This document shows positions 16,854 through 25,612 of a stretch of DNA of 64,000 nucleotides, one piece after another; position 1 is the stretch's first letter, and the number at the start of each line of letters is the position of its first letter. The notes under the pieces are model-generated. The model made no database searches and was not told the origin of the DNA. It saw only the letters and a program-made list of their open reading frames with translations. Both the position numbers and the translations under genes were made by a program. Source of the DNA: Lactococcus cremoris subsp. cremoris NBRC 100676 (GTDB lineage: Bacteria; Bacillota; Bacilli; Lactobacillales; Streptococcaceae); the NCBI RefSeq assembly GCF_001591705.1, contig NZ_BCVK01000001.1, positions 1 to 64,000 on the forward strand, in the 5' to 3' direction.

Positions 16854-17480
16854 ATGACTAAAAAAATCAAAAAAGAACAGCGTACCAATAAATGGGCGTT
16901 TCTCATCTATCAGGAATCTGCGCCTAAAGATTATCTCAACATACTTGAAGAGCTACATGTTCCTTTCATTCTCAGTCCATGGCATGACAAAGACGTCAAT
17001 CGCTCAACTGGTGAGTTCAAAAAGTCTCACAAACACGGTGCACTGTTCTTTGAAACCTTGAAAAGTTATAGTCAAGTCTCAGAACTTTTACAAGATAGAT
17101 TAAACAGCCCATCACATGTAGAGGTAGTCATGAGCCCAAAAGGTATGTTTGATTACTTCACACACGCAGAGAATCCAGATAAAACACCCTACAACATCGA
17201 GGATATTGAATCTGGGGCAGGATTTGAATTAGACAAATTTCTTTGCGAGCAAGCTTCTGGCGAGTTCCTAAATGAAGTCATTGACCTTATTGAGAAAAAT
17301 AACATTACAGAGTTTGAAGAGTTGATTTATTTTGCAAGAGTAAACAACTACTTACTATTAAGTTTAGTAATAGATAAAACCTATTTCTTTGCAAAATTTC
17401 TTGACTCTCGTCGTTATAATCCAAGACGAAAAGCTCCAAAAGATATCACAGATAAAGAGGATGAGGAGAATAATAATTGA
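16854..17480 (+). CDS. Rolling-circle replication initiator, RepB/Rep_2 family
   Basis: 208 aa, close in length to pMV158 RepB (about 210). It shows the HUH-type metal site (SHKHGALFFE, about residues 61-70), an upstream SPWHDKD motif, and the nucleophile region MFDYFTHAENPDKTPY, where the Tyr of DYFTH is the likely nicking residue. It should nick the origin at 16758/16759 and prime leading-strand replication, keeping the excised circle. Since no other relaxase is present, it might also start transfer. Its stop overlaps the Xis start. Confidence 0.9.
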   Translation: MTKKIKKEQRTNKWAFLIYQESAPKDYLNILEELHVPFILSPWHDKDVNRSTGEFKKSHKHGALFFETLKSYSQVSELLQDRLNSPSHVEVVMSPKGMFDYFTHAENPDKTPYNIEDIESGAGFELDKFLCEQASGEFLNEVIDLIEKNNITEFEELIYFARVNNYLLLSLVIDKTYFFAKFLDSRRYNPRRKAPKDITDKEDEENNN

Positions 17481-17674
17481 TAAAAAAATTTATGACTAAA
17501 GATGAGATTTCTGAATACTTTTCTGTTAATAAAGGAACGCTTGGGAATGATTTAACTGCTATGCGACGTTTGTCTAAGTTTTCTAACTATATTATCAACC
17601 CAACAGTAAAACGTGTTCTAATTGACCCAGTAGGCTACGAGAAATATCTCCGTTGGAAACAAGAACAACGTTAA
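17477..17674 (+). CDS. xis: Excisionase-like winged-helix protein
   Basis: 65 aa, basic. FMTKDEISEYFSVNKGTLGN and the following helix (DLTAMRRLSKF) form a MerR/Xis-type winged helix; VKRVLIDPVGYEKYLRWK is the usual short tail. TTG start at 17477, overlapping the rep stop, with GAGGAG 9 nt upstream; an ATG six codons in is the alternative. Position directly before the integrase is that of directionality factors, which bend DNA at the att sites to favour excision. Confidence 0.78.
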   Translation: MIKKFMTKDEISEYFSVNKGTLGNDLTAMRRLSKFSNYIINPTVKRVLIDPVGYEKYLRWKQEQR

Positions 17675-17693
17675 AATCGACCAAGGCGGAATA

Positions 17694-17702
17694 TGGTATA
17701 AT
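17694..17702 (+). promoter_or_regulatory. Extended -10 promoter of the integrase gene
   Basis: TGGTATAAT (TG at 17694-17695, TATAAT at 17697-17702) lies 44 nt before the integrase ATG and has no good -35, as allowed for extended -10 promoters. It would let the integrase be made independently of rep and xis. Confidence 0.6.
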
Positions 17703-17745
17703 AAGAATACCTATTTCGCCTTTTACTTATGAAAGGTTAGACAAA

Positions 17746-18900
17746 ATGTATAATAAAAAATTACCAAACGGAAAGGTTAAATTTTTCGATACTTATAAAT
17801 CTTTAAATGGAGAACGCAAGCAAGTAACTATAACATTAGAAACCGCTAGCGCACAAAGTCAAAGACAAGCTAAAAGTTTAATTGCTCAAAGGATTGAGAA
17901 AAAACTTACCGCTGAACGTGAAGCACTTGATATTCTTCATAATGCCACTGTATCCCAAGTTTTTGAGGTTTACTGGAATATAAGAAAACAAGAAATCGCT
18001 GAGAGTTATGCTTTATGTGAAAAACAAAAGTTTGATACATTTTTAAATGATTTTGATTTTGGAAACAAAAGGATCAAATCAGTCACCAGTATTGAACTTC
18101 AAAAATTTGTGAATTTCTTTGATAAGCCACATACTAGAAGAGAGTTCAAACGTCACTTAATACAATTCTTTGACTTTGCTTTTGCTATGCGATATATTGA
18201 TGTAAATGAAGCACAACGTATTAGAATACCAAAAGTTAAACAAACTATTGAGCAAAAAGAAAAACATGATTTGAAATTCTTTACAGTTAAAGAATTTAAT
18301 GAATTTGTAAAGTCAGCAAAATGTTATATACAGAATTTACGCTCTTCTTATCATCGAGAAATGGGGATTAGGCGTCTACTCTTATTACAATTTATCTTTT
18401 TAACTGGTTGTAGATATGGGGAAGCGGCAGCACTTGAATGGAAAAACGTAGACATTCTAATGCGTGATGTTTATATTCGCCAAAGTTGGCAAATTAATCT
18501 TGGAAAAGTTGGTCCAACCAAAAACATTCAATCTGTTCGTCATATTGCAATAGATGAACGGACTGCGGAAATCTTGGAAGAGATGAGAACGAAATCAGAT
18601 TGTAGTTTCGTATTTCCAACTATCCATAAGCAACCTTTTCCAAATAGCGCACTAAATAAGTTCATGAAAAAAGTCGGAGATTACGGTGGAATGGCAAAGA
18701 ATCCCAAGTACTTCTCAACCCATATGTTGCGACATTCTCACATCACCCTTCTTGTTCTTGCAGGCGTTCCACAAAAAGTAATTATGGATAGAGTTGGACA
18801 TTCTAGCCCACGAACTACAAGTGAGATTTATACACACTTAATTTCATCTCAAAAACAACAAGCTGTAAAGGTTTTAAATGATTTACCCCGAATTGCCTAA
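17746..18900 (+). CDS. int: Tyrosine recombinase (integrase) of the element
   Basis: 384 aa from the ATG at 17746, chosen because GAAAGG (17731-17736) precedes it; an open frame extends back to 17653 but would overlap xis and the promoter. N-terminal arm-binding domain (KVKFFDTYKSLNGERKQVTI), SAM-like core-binding domain, then catalytic domain with Arg in LTGCRYGEAAALEW, H-x-x-R in HMLRHSH, a later His in VGHSS and the nucleophile Tyr in SEIYTHL. It catalyses integration into the 19-bp luxS site and excision. It sits 150 bp from attR. Confidence 0.95.
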   Translation: MYNKKLPNGKVKFFDTYKSLNGERKQVTITLETASAQSQRQAKSLIAQRIEKKLTAEREALDILHNATVSQVFEVYWNIRKQEIAESYALCEKQKFDTFLNDFDFGNKRIKSVTSIELQKFVNFFDKPHTRREFKRHLIQFFDFAFAMRYIDVNEAQRIRIPKVKQTIEQKEKHDLKFFTVKEFNEFVKSAKCYIQNLRSSYHREMGIRRLLLLQFIFLTGCRYGEAAALEWKNVDILMRDVYIRQSWQINLGKVGPTKNIQSVRHIAIDERTAEILEEMRTKSDCSFVFPTIHKQPFPNSALNKFMKKVGDYGGMAKNPKYFSTHMLRHSHITLLVLAGVPQKVIMDRVGHSSPRTTSEIYTHLISSQKQQAVKVLNDLPRIA

Positions 18901-18911
18901 AGTATATTTTA

Positions 18912-18930
18912 GGCACAACAAAAAGCACAA
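18912..18930 (+). repeat. Integrase arm-type sites, right end
   Basis: GGCACAAC at 18912-18919 and AAAAGCACAA at 18921-18930, the same motif and spacing as at 5254-5275. They lie just after the integrase stop codon and about 120 bp from the right att core. Confidence 0.65.
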
Positions 18931-18992
18931 CTTTTCAGTTAAAAATGATGATTTTTAATGAAATAGAAAAACAACAAAAATGCTTATGAAGC

Positions 18993-19021
18993 TTGATATT
19001 ATAAGCTTTATGAAGTATAAT
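18993..19021 (+). promoter_or_regulatory. Element-borne promoter now driving luxS
   Basis: TTGATA (18993-18998), 17-bp spacer, TATAAT (19016-19021): a near-consensus housekeeping promoter. GGAG at 19037-19040 is correctly spaced before the luxS ATG at 19049. All of it lies left of the att core, so it belongs to the element, not to the original luxS locus. Confidence 0.8.
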
Positions 19022-19048
19022 GAAAGATAAAGAAATGGAGAATTTTAA

Positions 19049-19067
19049 ATGGCTGAAGTAGAATCTT
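19049..19067 (+). repeat. Right attachment site (attR core), start of luxS
   Basis: The 19-mer atggctgaagtagaatctt, identical to 5187-5205. It begins exactly at the luxS ATG, so recombination keeps the luxS protein unchanged while replacing all upstream DNA. Confidence 0.9.
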
Positions 19068-19525
19068 TTCAATTAGATCACACAAAAGTACTTGCCCCTT
19101 ACGTACGCTTAATTGGTAGCGAAACTGGACCGAAAGGTGATGTTATTACTAACTTTGACGTTCGTTTTGTACAACCTAATGCCAATGCCATTGGTATGGC
19201 TGCTTTACATACTATCGAGCATAGTATGGCAAGTTTGATTCGCGATAGAATCGATGGTATGATTGACTTTTCACCATTTGGTTGTCAAACTGGTTTCCAC
19301 ATGATTATGTGGGGTGAACATAGTTCCGAAGAAATTGCGAAAGTGATTAAATCTTCTCTAGAAGAGCTTTCAAGTGATGAATTTGGTTGGGACAATGTTC
19401 CTGGTGTTGCGGAAAAAGAATGCGGAAACTACCGTAATCACTCACTTTTCGGTGCTAAAGAATGGTCTAAGAAAATCCTCGCTGAAGGAATTTCAACTGA
19501 CCCTTACGAACGTAAAGTCATTTAA
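19049..19525 (+). CDS. luxS: S-ribosylhomocysteine lyase LuxS
   Basis: 158 aa, full length. Zinc ligands are visible: HTIEH (H-x-x-E-H, about residues 54-58) and the Cys in [11 protein letters not shown]; the Cys in [10 protein letters not shown] is the catalytic one. The enzyme splits S-ribosylhomocysteine into homocysteine and the AI-2 precursor DPD in the activated methyl cycle. The coding frame is intact although the element has inserted at its first codon; promoter and ribosome site now come from the element end. Confidence 0.97.
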   Translation: MAEVESFQLDHTKVLAPYVRLIGSETGPKGDVITNFDVRFVQPNANAIGMAALHTIEHSMASLIRDRIDGMIDFSPFGCQTGFHMIMWGEHSSEEIAKVIKSSLEELSSDEFGWDNVPGVAEKECGNYRNHSLFGAKEWSKKILAEGISTDPYERKVI

Positions 19526-19723
19526 AATTCGCTCACTTACCGCACGAAGTAATTTTAAACTATCAACGTTTTTAGATTACAACACTTAATCATTTCCTTT
19601 TGTAAGGAATTTAATAGGTTAATTTTTACTGACAGTTCTGTCAGTAAATTTTCGTACGTCAAATCTACTTAGAAAGGAACTGAATTCAGTGAGTAATTTA
19701 CTTGCTGAATCGTATTTAATCTT

Positions 19724-19891
19724 ATGGGAAAATATCAACTTGATAATAAGGGACAGAAATCTGTCGGTAAATTTCATGAAAAAAACTCAACGGTAGGCGG
19801 AAAAGGCATCAATACCAAAAATGCTACTCAGGCTAAAATCGAAGCCCTCCGTGCCAAAATGGAGAATAAAAAATATGACAAAAAAGCTTAA
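19724..19891 (+). CDS. Small conserved basic protein, 55 aa
   Basis: Too short for ordinary ORF cut-offs. The reading MGKYQLDNKGQKSVGKFHEK ... continues Lys-rich to a stop at 19889-19891. Proteins starting MGKYQLD.KG with a following KFHEKHS-like motif are widespread small proteins of streptococci and lactococci with no known role; the likeness is from memory. No good Shine-Dalgarno precedes the ATG, but AGAAAGGA lies upstream at about 19671-19678 with a GTG in another frame, so a frameshift near the start cannot be excluded. It overlaps the next gene by 17 nt. Confidence 0.6.
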   Translation: MGKYQLDNKGQKSVGKFHEKNSTVGGKGINTKNATQAKIEALRAKMENKKYDKKA

Positions 19892-20894
19892 TATTGCTTA
19901 TGTTGGTTTTGGTAAATCAACTAATCGCTATCATATCCCTTACGTGAAAGAACGTGAGAATATTGTGATTAAACGAATTGTCAATCGGACTTTAGGAAAA
20001 CGTCCGGAACAAGCTGAATTAGAAGCGACTGGAACTTTATTTTCAACTGATGTCGCTGATATTATCAATGATGACCTGATTGATTTAGTCGTTATCGTTA
20101 CACCAGCTTTTGCTCATTATGACTACGCTAAGCAATTGCTATTAGCAGGGAAAAACGTGCTCTGTGATAAGCCTCTTGTGGAAACTTTAGAACAAGCCAA
20201 AGAGTTGGTAGATATCGCTAAAGAAAAAAATCTTTTCTTCATGCCTTTCCAAAATCGCCGCTTTGATAGTGATTTCTTGACTGTCAAAAAAGTGATTGAG
20301 CAAGGTTATTTAGGTGATTTAGTGGACATTACCGTCAATATGGATCATTTCAGACCTAATGATGCTAGTCAAGGTGGAAATTTTGATGGCGCTTGGTATG
20401 GTCACGGCGTTCATTTAGTAGACCAAATGGTATCGCTTTTTGGAACTCCCGAAGAAGTTCAATACGACATTCGTGCGACCAGAGATTATGACAGTGTTGA
20501 TGATTACTTTTCTGTCAATCTCATGTATCCAAACTTAAGAGCAACCGTCGCTGCTACCGAAGTTGCTGCGATGCCCCACCCCAAATGGATTGTTTATGGA
20601 ACAAAAGGAACTTTCATCAAAATGGATGTTGACCAACAAGAAAATGATTTAAAAGTTGGCATGTTCCCAGGTGATGAAGGTTTTGGCCAAGATAGTCCTA
20701 CTGATTTTGGTAAGCTTACTTATTTCAATCAAAATGGTGACCGGATTGTGAAACATATCCCAACTGTTGCCGGTGATTATGGAAGAGTTTATGATTCTGC
20801 TTATGAAGCAATCATCAATGGCGCTGACAAGTTAGTTTCTGATGAGCAAATGCTAGCTGTTATCAAAACTTTGGAAAATGGTTTTTCTAAATAA
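19875..20894 (+). CDS. Gfo/Idh/MocA family NAD(P)-dependent oxidoreductase
   Basis: 339 aa from the ATG at 19875, preceded by GGAG. An N-terminal Rossmann fold (LNIAYVGFGKSTNRYHIPY) and the family's catalytic-loop motif NVLCDKPLVET (Lys of the DKP, compare EKP) are clear, followed by the alpha/beta C-terminal domain with HGVHLVDQM. Such enzymes oxidise or reduce sugars, inositol or related compounds; the substrate cannot be inferred. The open frame extends 18 codons upstream but that start has no ribosome site. It overlaps the small gene before it, so they may be co-translated. Confidence 0.88.
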   Translation: MTKKLNIAYVGFGKSTNRYHIPYVKERENIVIKRIVNRTLGKRPEQAELEATGTLFSTDVADIINDDLIDLVVIVTPAFAHYDYAKQLLLAGKNVLCDKPLVETLEQAKELVDIAKEKNLFFMPFQNRRFDSDFLTVKKVIEQGYLGDLVDITVNMDHFRPNDASQGGNFDGAWYGHGVHLVDQMVSLFGTPEEVQYDIRATRDYDSVDDYFSVNLMYPNLRATVAATEVAAMPHPKWIVYGTKGTFIKMDVDQQENDLKVGMFPGDEGFGQDSPTDFGKLTYFNQNGDRIVKHIPTVAGDYGRVYDSAYEAIINGADKLVSDEQMLAVIKTLENGFSK

Positions 20895-20895
20895 T

Positions 20896-20930
20896 AAAAA
20901 AAAGACTGATCAACTGATGAGTCTTTTTTT
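20896..20930. terminator. Convergent terminator
   Basis: A-rich AAAAAAGACT pairs with AGTCTTTTTTT; serves the oxidoreductase gene and the convergent DUF697 gene. Confidence 0.8.
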
Positions 20931-20939
20931 GCTGACAAC

Positions 20940-21605
20940 TTATTTTTTCTTCGTGGTTTTTTGTAATTTACTGACCAAACCTTTAAATTGCCCTTCAAAA
21001 GTAAGAACATTATTGAAAATATCCTCACCATCATTGAGCATTTTGACGGTCACCCAACCCAAGGCTTCAGTAATTGTTGTGGCTACTGTCGCATTAATTG
21101 CTCCACCTGCAATTGTTCCTACTGCTGGTACAAATTTCAAGACATTTCCTACGAGGCTGCGTCCCAGACCAACGACTACTAATTCCTTTGTGACTCCCTT
21201 CGCCAAAGCTTCTGACCAAGAAGCCCCAAATATTTTATAAAGTCGCATCATCATGGTCAGTTGAATCGGAACAAGCAAGACGGCATCCGAAAAAGGAATG
21301 GGTGAAAAGCCAACAATCGCTGCTGTCAAAGTTGCAAAATGAATCGTTTCATGACATTTTCTTCGTGTTTGACTGTCCACTCCGACTAAAAACTCATCAA
21401 AAAGCTGATCAAATTTTTGAGAATTATTAGCCAAAAACTGTTCGGCCTTGGCCTTTGAAACCACAAATGAAGATTTTATTATTTTAGCAGAACGAGCTGG
21501 CATATTTTTGAGAACTTGATTGAAAAATTCATCAAAGCCTTCATTTTTTGCTATTTTATCTTCCTTTGTTCTATCCTTTAATTTCTTATCTGATTTTCTA
21601 ATCAT
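20940..21605 (-). CDS. DUF697 family membrane protein
   Basis: 221 aa. A charged N-terminal region (about 85 residues) precedes a glycine-rich hydrophobic part with the DUF697 pattern VGFSPIPFSDAVLLVPIQLT (about residues 97-116) and GRSLVGNVLKFVPAVGTIAG. DUF697 domains are often fused to GTPases (EngA/YcjX-like); here the domain stands alone. Function unknown. Single-gene unit on the minus strand. Confidence 0.75.
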   Translation of the reverse strand: MIRKSDKKLKDRTKEDKIAKNEGFDEFFNQVLKNMPARSAKIIKSSFVVSKAKAEQFLANNSQKFDQLFDEFLVGVDSQTRRKCHETIHFATLTAAIVGFSPIPFSDAVLLVPIQLTMMMRLYKIFGASWSEALAKGVTKELVVVGLGRSLVGNVLKFVPAVGTIAGGAINATVATTITEALGWVTVKMLNDGEDIFNNVLTFEGQFKGLVSKLQKTTKKK

Positions 21606-21695
21606 CTACGCTCCTTTCAGCCTATTTTTAACTCATTATAACAAAATAGTCTCTTAATACACGAAAAAATCAATCAAAAATTTGATTGATTTCTT

Positions 21696-23583
21696 TTATT
21701 TTGCAAATTGTGAATTGTACAAACTTGCATAAAGTCCTTCTTGTTTTAGTAGACTTTCATGATTGCCTGTTTCTACAATATTTCCCTTGTCCATGACCAA
21801 AATCTGATTAGCATCACGAATGGTCGATAAACGGTGCGCCACAACAAAACTTGTCCGCCCGATTCATTGCCGATTGAATCAAGCGCTCAGTCCTTGTATC
21901 TACGCTAGAGGTTGCCTCGTCCAGAATTAATATCTCGGGATTTGCCACAAAAGCACGCGCAATGGTTAACAGCTGTCTTTGTCCCTGAGAAATATTTGTA
22001 GCCGTTTCATTTAAGACGGTTTGATAACCTTGAGGTAAAGTCGTGATAAACTCATCAGCATGGGCCATTTTAGCGGCCTGAATCACTTCATCATCTGTTG
22101 ATTCAAGACGTCCATAACGCAAATTATCCATGATTGTTCCTGAAAATAGCCATGTTTCTTGCAAGACCATTGCCATTCGACTTCGCAATTGTTCTCGTTT
22201 TGTTTCCCGAATGTCTTTACCTTCAAGTAAAATCTTCCCTGAGCTCACATCGTAAAAACGTTCTAGCAAATTAATCATAGTTGTTTTCCCAGCACCGGTT
22301 GGTCCGACAATGGCAACCATCTGACCGACTTCAACTGAAAAATTAACATCTGTCATGAGTGTTTGATTTTCATTGTAAGAAAATGCCACTTGTTCAAAAT
22401 GAATAAAATCAGTCCTTTCAGCAGTTTCAAAGTTACTGACAGAATTTTTGGGTCTTTCGTCAGTCCTTTTTTTCTTGCTGTCAGTAACTTTTTCAATGTC
22501 CGTTATCCGCTCAGTCATTTCTTTTTCATCTAATACTTCAAAAATACGCTCAGCCGATGCGACTGTTGCTTGAATGGTATTAAGCATGTTAGAAATATTC
22601 GTAATGGGTTGCGCAAATTGATTGGTATATTGCAACATGGCTTGAACATCTCCGAGATTGACTGACCCTGAAATCACTTTAAGCCCACCAATCACTGCCA
22701 TGGCTAAATAATCCAAATTATTGATAAAACGCATGGTTGGGTAAATCAAAGTAGACACAAATTGTGCTTTCCATGCGGATTTATAAAAATCATCATTTCT
22801 TCTAGCAAATTCTTTTTCAGCTGCTGCTTCATGATTAAAAGTTTTAATGACCGTGTGCCCTGAGTAATTTTCCTCAATTTGATCATTTAATAAGCCCAAA
22901 TTCTTTTGTTGTTCAGAAAAGAATTTTTGCGATAAAGGAGCGACAATTCTGACAGTAATCATTACTAAAGGAACTGTGATAAAGGCAACTAATGCCAACT
23001 GCCAAGAAATCGTCAGCATGAAGTAGATGGTTCCTACAAATTGCAGGATACTTGTAATCAGTTGAATCAATGTTTGGTTTAAAGTCCCCGAAATATTGTC
23101 CATATCATTAATCATTCGACTCATGATATCGCCATTATTATGACTATCATAATAAGAAATGGGCAACTTTTTCATTTTATTTTTAAATTCGCGGCGCAAA
23201 GTATAAACCGTTCGCTGTGAAATTCGAGTCATGATGCTTTGTTGCAAGACTCCAGAAACAAATGAAATTAGATAAATGACCAAGACATAAAGCAAAATAG
23301 ATTCAACTTTTGCCATGTCAATTCGAATAGCTTGATGATTTTTTAGACTTTTTGTCACTCCATCAAAAATCACCGTTGTCGCCGTCCCTAAGATTTTAGG
23401 GGCTTGAACTGATAAGATGACTGACAGACCAGCAATTACCCTTGAAAATATCAACCCCCACAAATCGCGACGCATATATTTAAAAAGACGAATAATGGTC
23501 GGAAAGAAATTTTCAGCTCGCCGTCCTTTTTGGAAACGGTCAGCTCCCTTCCCCCCACGATTAAGATAATTTCCTCTCATCAT
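21696..23583 (-). pseudogene. ABC exporter subunit (second half of heterodimer), frameshifted near the end
   Basis: An ABC exporter half-transporter: six-TM domain to about residue 330, Walker A GPTGAGKT, signature NISQGQRQ, Walker B ILILDEATSSVD with the catalytic Glu. Right after the D-loop (IQSAMNRA) the frame shifts and ends early at 21814. The expected remainder, including the H-loop ([13 protein letters not shown]), is present in another frame down to a stop at 21696-21698. Comparison with the family suggests an 11-nt deletion near 21865. Loss of the H-loop His should abolish ATP hydrolysis at the consensus site. It overlaps the partner gene by 4 nt. Confidence 0.88.
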
Positions 23584-25361
23584 TGGACTGGGCCTCCTTT
23601 GTCAGTTGAATTTGTAATCGAAAGACCCATTTTCACCAAATCCTCATCTGAGAGTTGTGATTGCATGGTTTCTTGATATTGCGGACATGATTTGGCCAGA
23701 CTTTCATGTGTTCCAAGACCCACGGCAAGTCCATTCTCCAAAACTAAAATTTTGTCAGCTGACATGACTGTGGCAATCCTTTGGGCGACAATCACTTTGA
23801 TTTTATCATGATGTTTTTCTGACTTGTTAATCGCCTCGCGAAGTTTCCGGTCTGTAGCGAAATCTAAAGCAGAAAATGAGTCATCAAAGAGATAAATTTC
23901 AGCCTCCTTAATCAATGTTCGAGCAATGGCAATTCTTTGTTTTTGGCCACCAGAAAAGTTGGCACCATTTTGTTCCACTGCCATCTCAAGACCACCTTGT
24001 TCTCGAATAAAATCTGCAGCTTGAGCAATTTCTAAAGCTTGCCACATTTCTTCATCAGTGGCATCACTTTTCCCAAATTGTAGATTAGAACGCAGGCTTC
24101 CAGAAAAAAGAACTGCTTTTTGTTGAGTTAAGGCGACCTTCTCATGCAAATCATGTTTAGACATTTGCCGAATATCAATCCCATTTATATTGACACTTCC
24201 ACTTGTTGGGTCAATCAATCTAGCAATCAAATTCAAAATCGTTGATTTCCCAGAACCTGTCCCACCAATAATCGCTAAAGTTTGACCAGCTTTCACATTT
24301 ACTGACAAATCTGACAGTGCTTGTCTTTTAGCCTCATCAAATTTGAATGAAACCTGATGAAGTGCTAAAGAATTACTGACAGACTCATTTAGCTCCTTAT
24401 TAACTTGCTCATCCGTGATTTTGTCTTGTCTTTCTAAAATTTCTCGAACGCGGACAGCCGAAACTTGAGCTCGGGGCACCATAACAGCGACTGCCGACAA
24501 TTGCATAAAGGACATCAAAATCTGTGATGCATAAGTCAAAAAGGCAACCAATGAGCCCATTTCCATCATATCTTTACCGATGAGTTGTGCACCAAACCAG
24601 ACAATTCCGATATTTGTAAAACTCAAAATAACGGTCATGATTGGCATTAACATGGCAATGGTGGTTAATACTACTCGGCTAGTATGCGTCAAATCTCGAT
24701 TTGCTTCATCGAATTTATCAATTTCATATTGGTCTCGCCTAAAAGCACGAATCACCCGTACTCCAGTTAGTCCTTGTTGAAAGATGAGATTAATCTTATC
24801 AACTTTTGTTTGCATTGAACGAAAGCGGGGCATGGCAATTGCGATATTTATCACCACAGCCAAAGTCAAAATAGGCAAAGAAATTAAAAAAACAAGCATC
24901 AAATCATGTGATAATTTCCAAGCCATAAAGATTGAACCAATCAACATCATCGGTGCCATAAGCATCATCCGAAGCATCGTCTGAAAAACATTTTGCAGTT
25001 GAGTCACGTCATTTGTTGTTCGGGTGATTAAAGTTGCATCACCAAAATCTTGAAAATTACGCTCATCCATAAATAATACTTTATTAAATAAGTCACGACG
25101 TAATTTCATCCCCAAACCTTGCGATTGTTTGGAAGCAAAATAAACATTCCCAATCGCTGAAATCCAGCTAGCAAGGGCAACGATTAGCATTATTAAACCC
25201 ATAAACCAGATATATTTCATATCTGATTGACCGATTCCTTTATTAATAATGTCCGCTGTAATTGTTGGCAACCAAAGATTAGTCACCACTTGAATGACAA
25301 GCAAAAAAAGTGCCCAAAAAACAGGCCAAAAATTCAAATAGCGTCGGCCGATTGTTAGCAT
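23580..25361 (-). CDS. ABC exporter subunit (first half of heterodimer, degenerate NBD)
   Basis: 593 aa, intact. Six membrane helices in the first 320 residues, then Walker A GGTGSGKS, signature NFSGGQKQR and Walker B IYLFDDSFSALD. The residue after the Walker B Asp is Asp, not Glu: the degenerate site typical of heterodimeric multidrug exporters such as LmrCD or TM287/288, where the partner holds the active site. The partner gene, overlapping by 4 nt, is frameshifted, so the pair is probably dead unless another half-transporter substitutes. Substrate unknown. Confidence 0.88.
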   Translation of the reverse strand: MLTIGRRYLNFWPVFWALFLLVIQVVTNLWLPTITADIINKGIGQSDMKYIWFMGLIMLIVALASWISAIGNVYFASKQSQGLGMKLRRDLFNKVLFMDERNFQDFGDATLITRTTNDVTQLQNVFQTMLRMMLMAPMMLIGSIFMAWKLSHDLMLVFLISLPILTLAVVINIAIAMPRFRSMQTKVDKINLIFQQGLTGVRVIRAFRRDQYEIDKFDEANRDLTHTSRVVLTTIAMLMPIMTVILSFTNIGIVWFGAQLIGKDMMEMGSLVAFLTYASQILMSFMQLSAVAVMVPRAQVSAVRVREILERQDKITDEQVNKELNESVSNSLALHQVSFKFDEAKRQALSDLSVNVKAGQTLAIIGGTGSGKSTILNLIARLIDPTSGSVNINGIDIRQMSKHDLHEKVALTQQKAVLFSGSLRSNLQFGKSDATDEEMWQALEIAQAADFIREQGGLEMAVEQNGANFSGGQKQRIAIARTLIKEAEIYLFDDSFSALDFATDRKLREAINKSEKHHDKIKVIVAQRIATVMSADKILVLENGLAVGLGTHESLAKSCPQYQETMQSQLSDEDLVKMGLSITNSTDKGGPVQ

Positions 25362-25566
25362 GCTTTCTCCTTTTTTAGCGAAACTACATTTAGTAGTTTT
25401 TCTTTATTTTTATTAGTTCTCATCGTCAATATTATATTATTTTTATTTCAAAAATTACGAAAGAAAAAATCACTGACAGAAATTATCCAATCTCTTGCTG
25501 ATATTTTTTAGAAATTATCATTTGTCTACTAAGGCTTGTGATTAATCCTATATTCGTCTCTAAAAT

Positions 25567-25599
25567 AAAAAAGCACTCTATCATCATGAGTGCTTTTTT
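25567..25599. terminator. Terminator between DUF1398 gene and ABC exporter operon
   Basis: AAAAAAGCACTC (25567-25578) pairs with GAGTGCTTTTTT (25588-25599); symmetric, works in both directions. The region 25400-25566 beside it holds the exporter promoter region and nothing else recognised. Confidence 0.85.
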
Positions 25600-25612
25600 A
25601 TAACGAACTTTC

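Larger units (their letters stand above)
5187..19067. mobile_element. Integrated mobilizable element at the 5' end of luxS
   Basis: A 13.9-kb segment bounded by a 19-bp direct repeat identical to the first 19 nt of luxS. Plus-strand genes from 13868 to 18900 give a mobility core: sigma-like regulator, DUF961-like protein, FtsK/TcpA ATPase, 2-TM protein, RepB-like Rep with origin hairpin, Xis, tyrosine integrase next to the right end. The left half is cargo with defence-type genes. Integrase arm-type repeats (AAAAGCACAA) occur at both ends. No separate relaxase gene is seen, so mobilization would need Rep to act as relaxase or help in trans. The backbone's abundant CTGTCAG/CTGACAG heptamer is nearly absent here, consistent with recent acquisition. 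Confidence 0.9.

Noticed and set aside
17653-17745. Longer integrase N terminus from 17653
   Set aside because: It would overlap xis and the extended -10 promoter, while GAAAGG fits the ATG at 17746.
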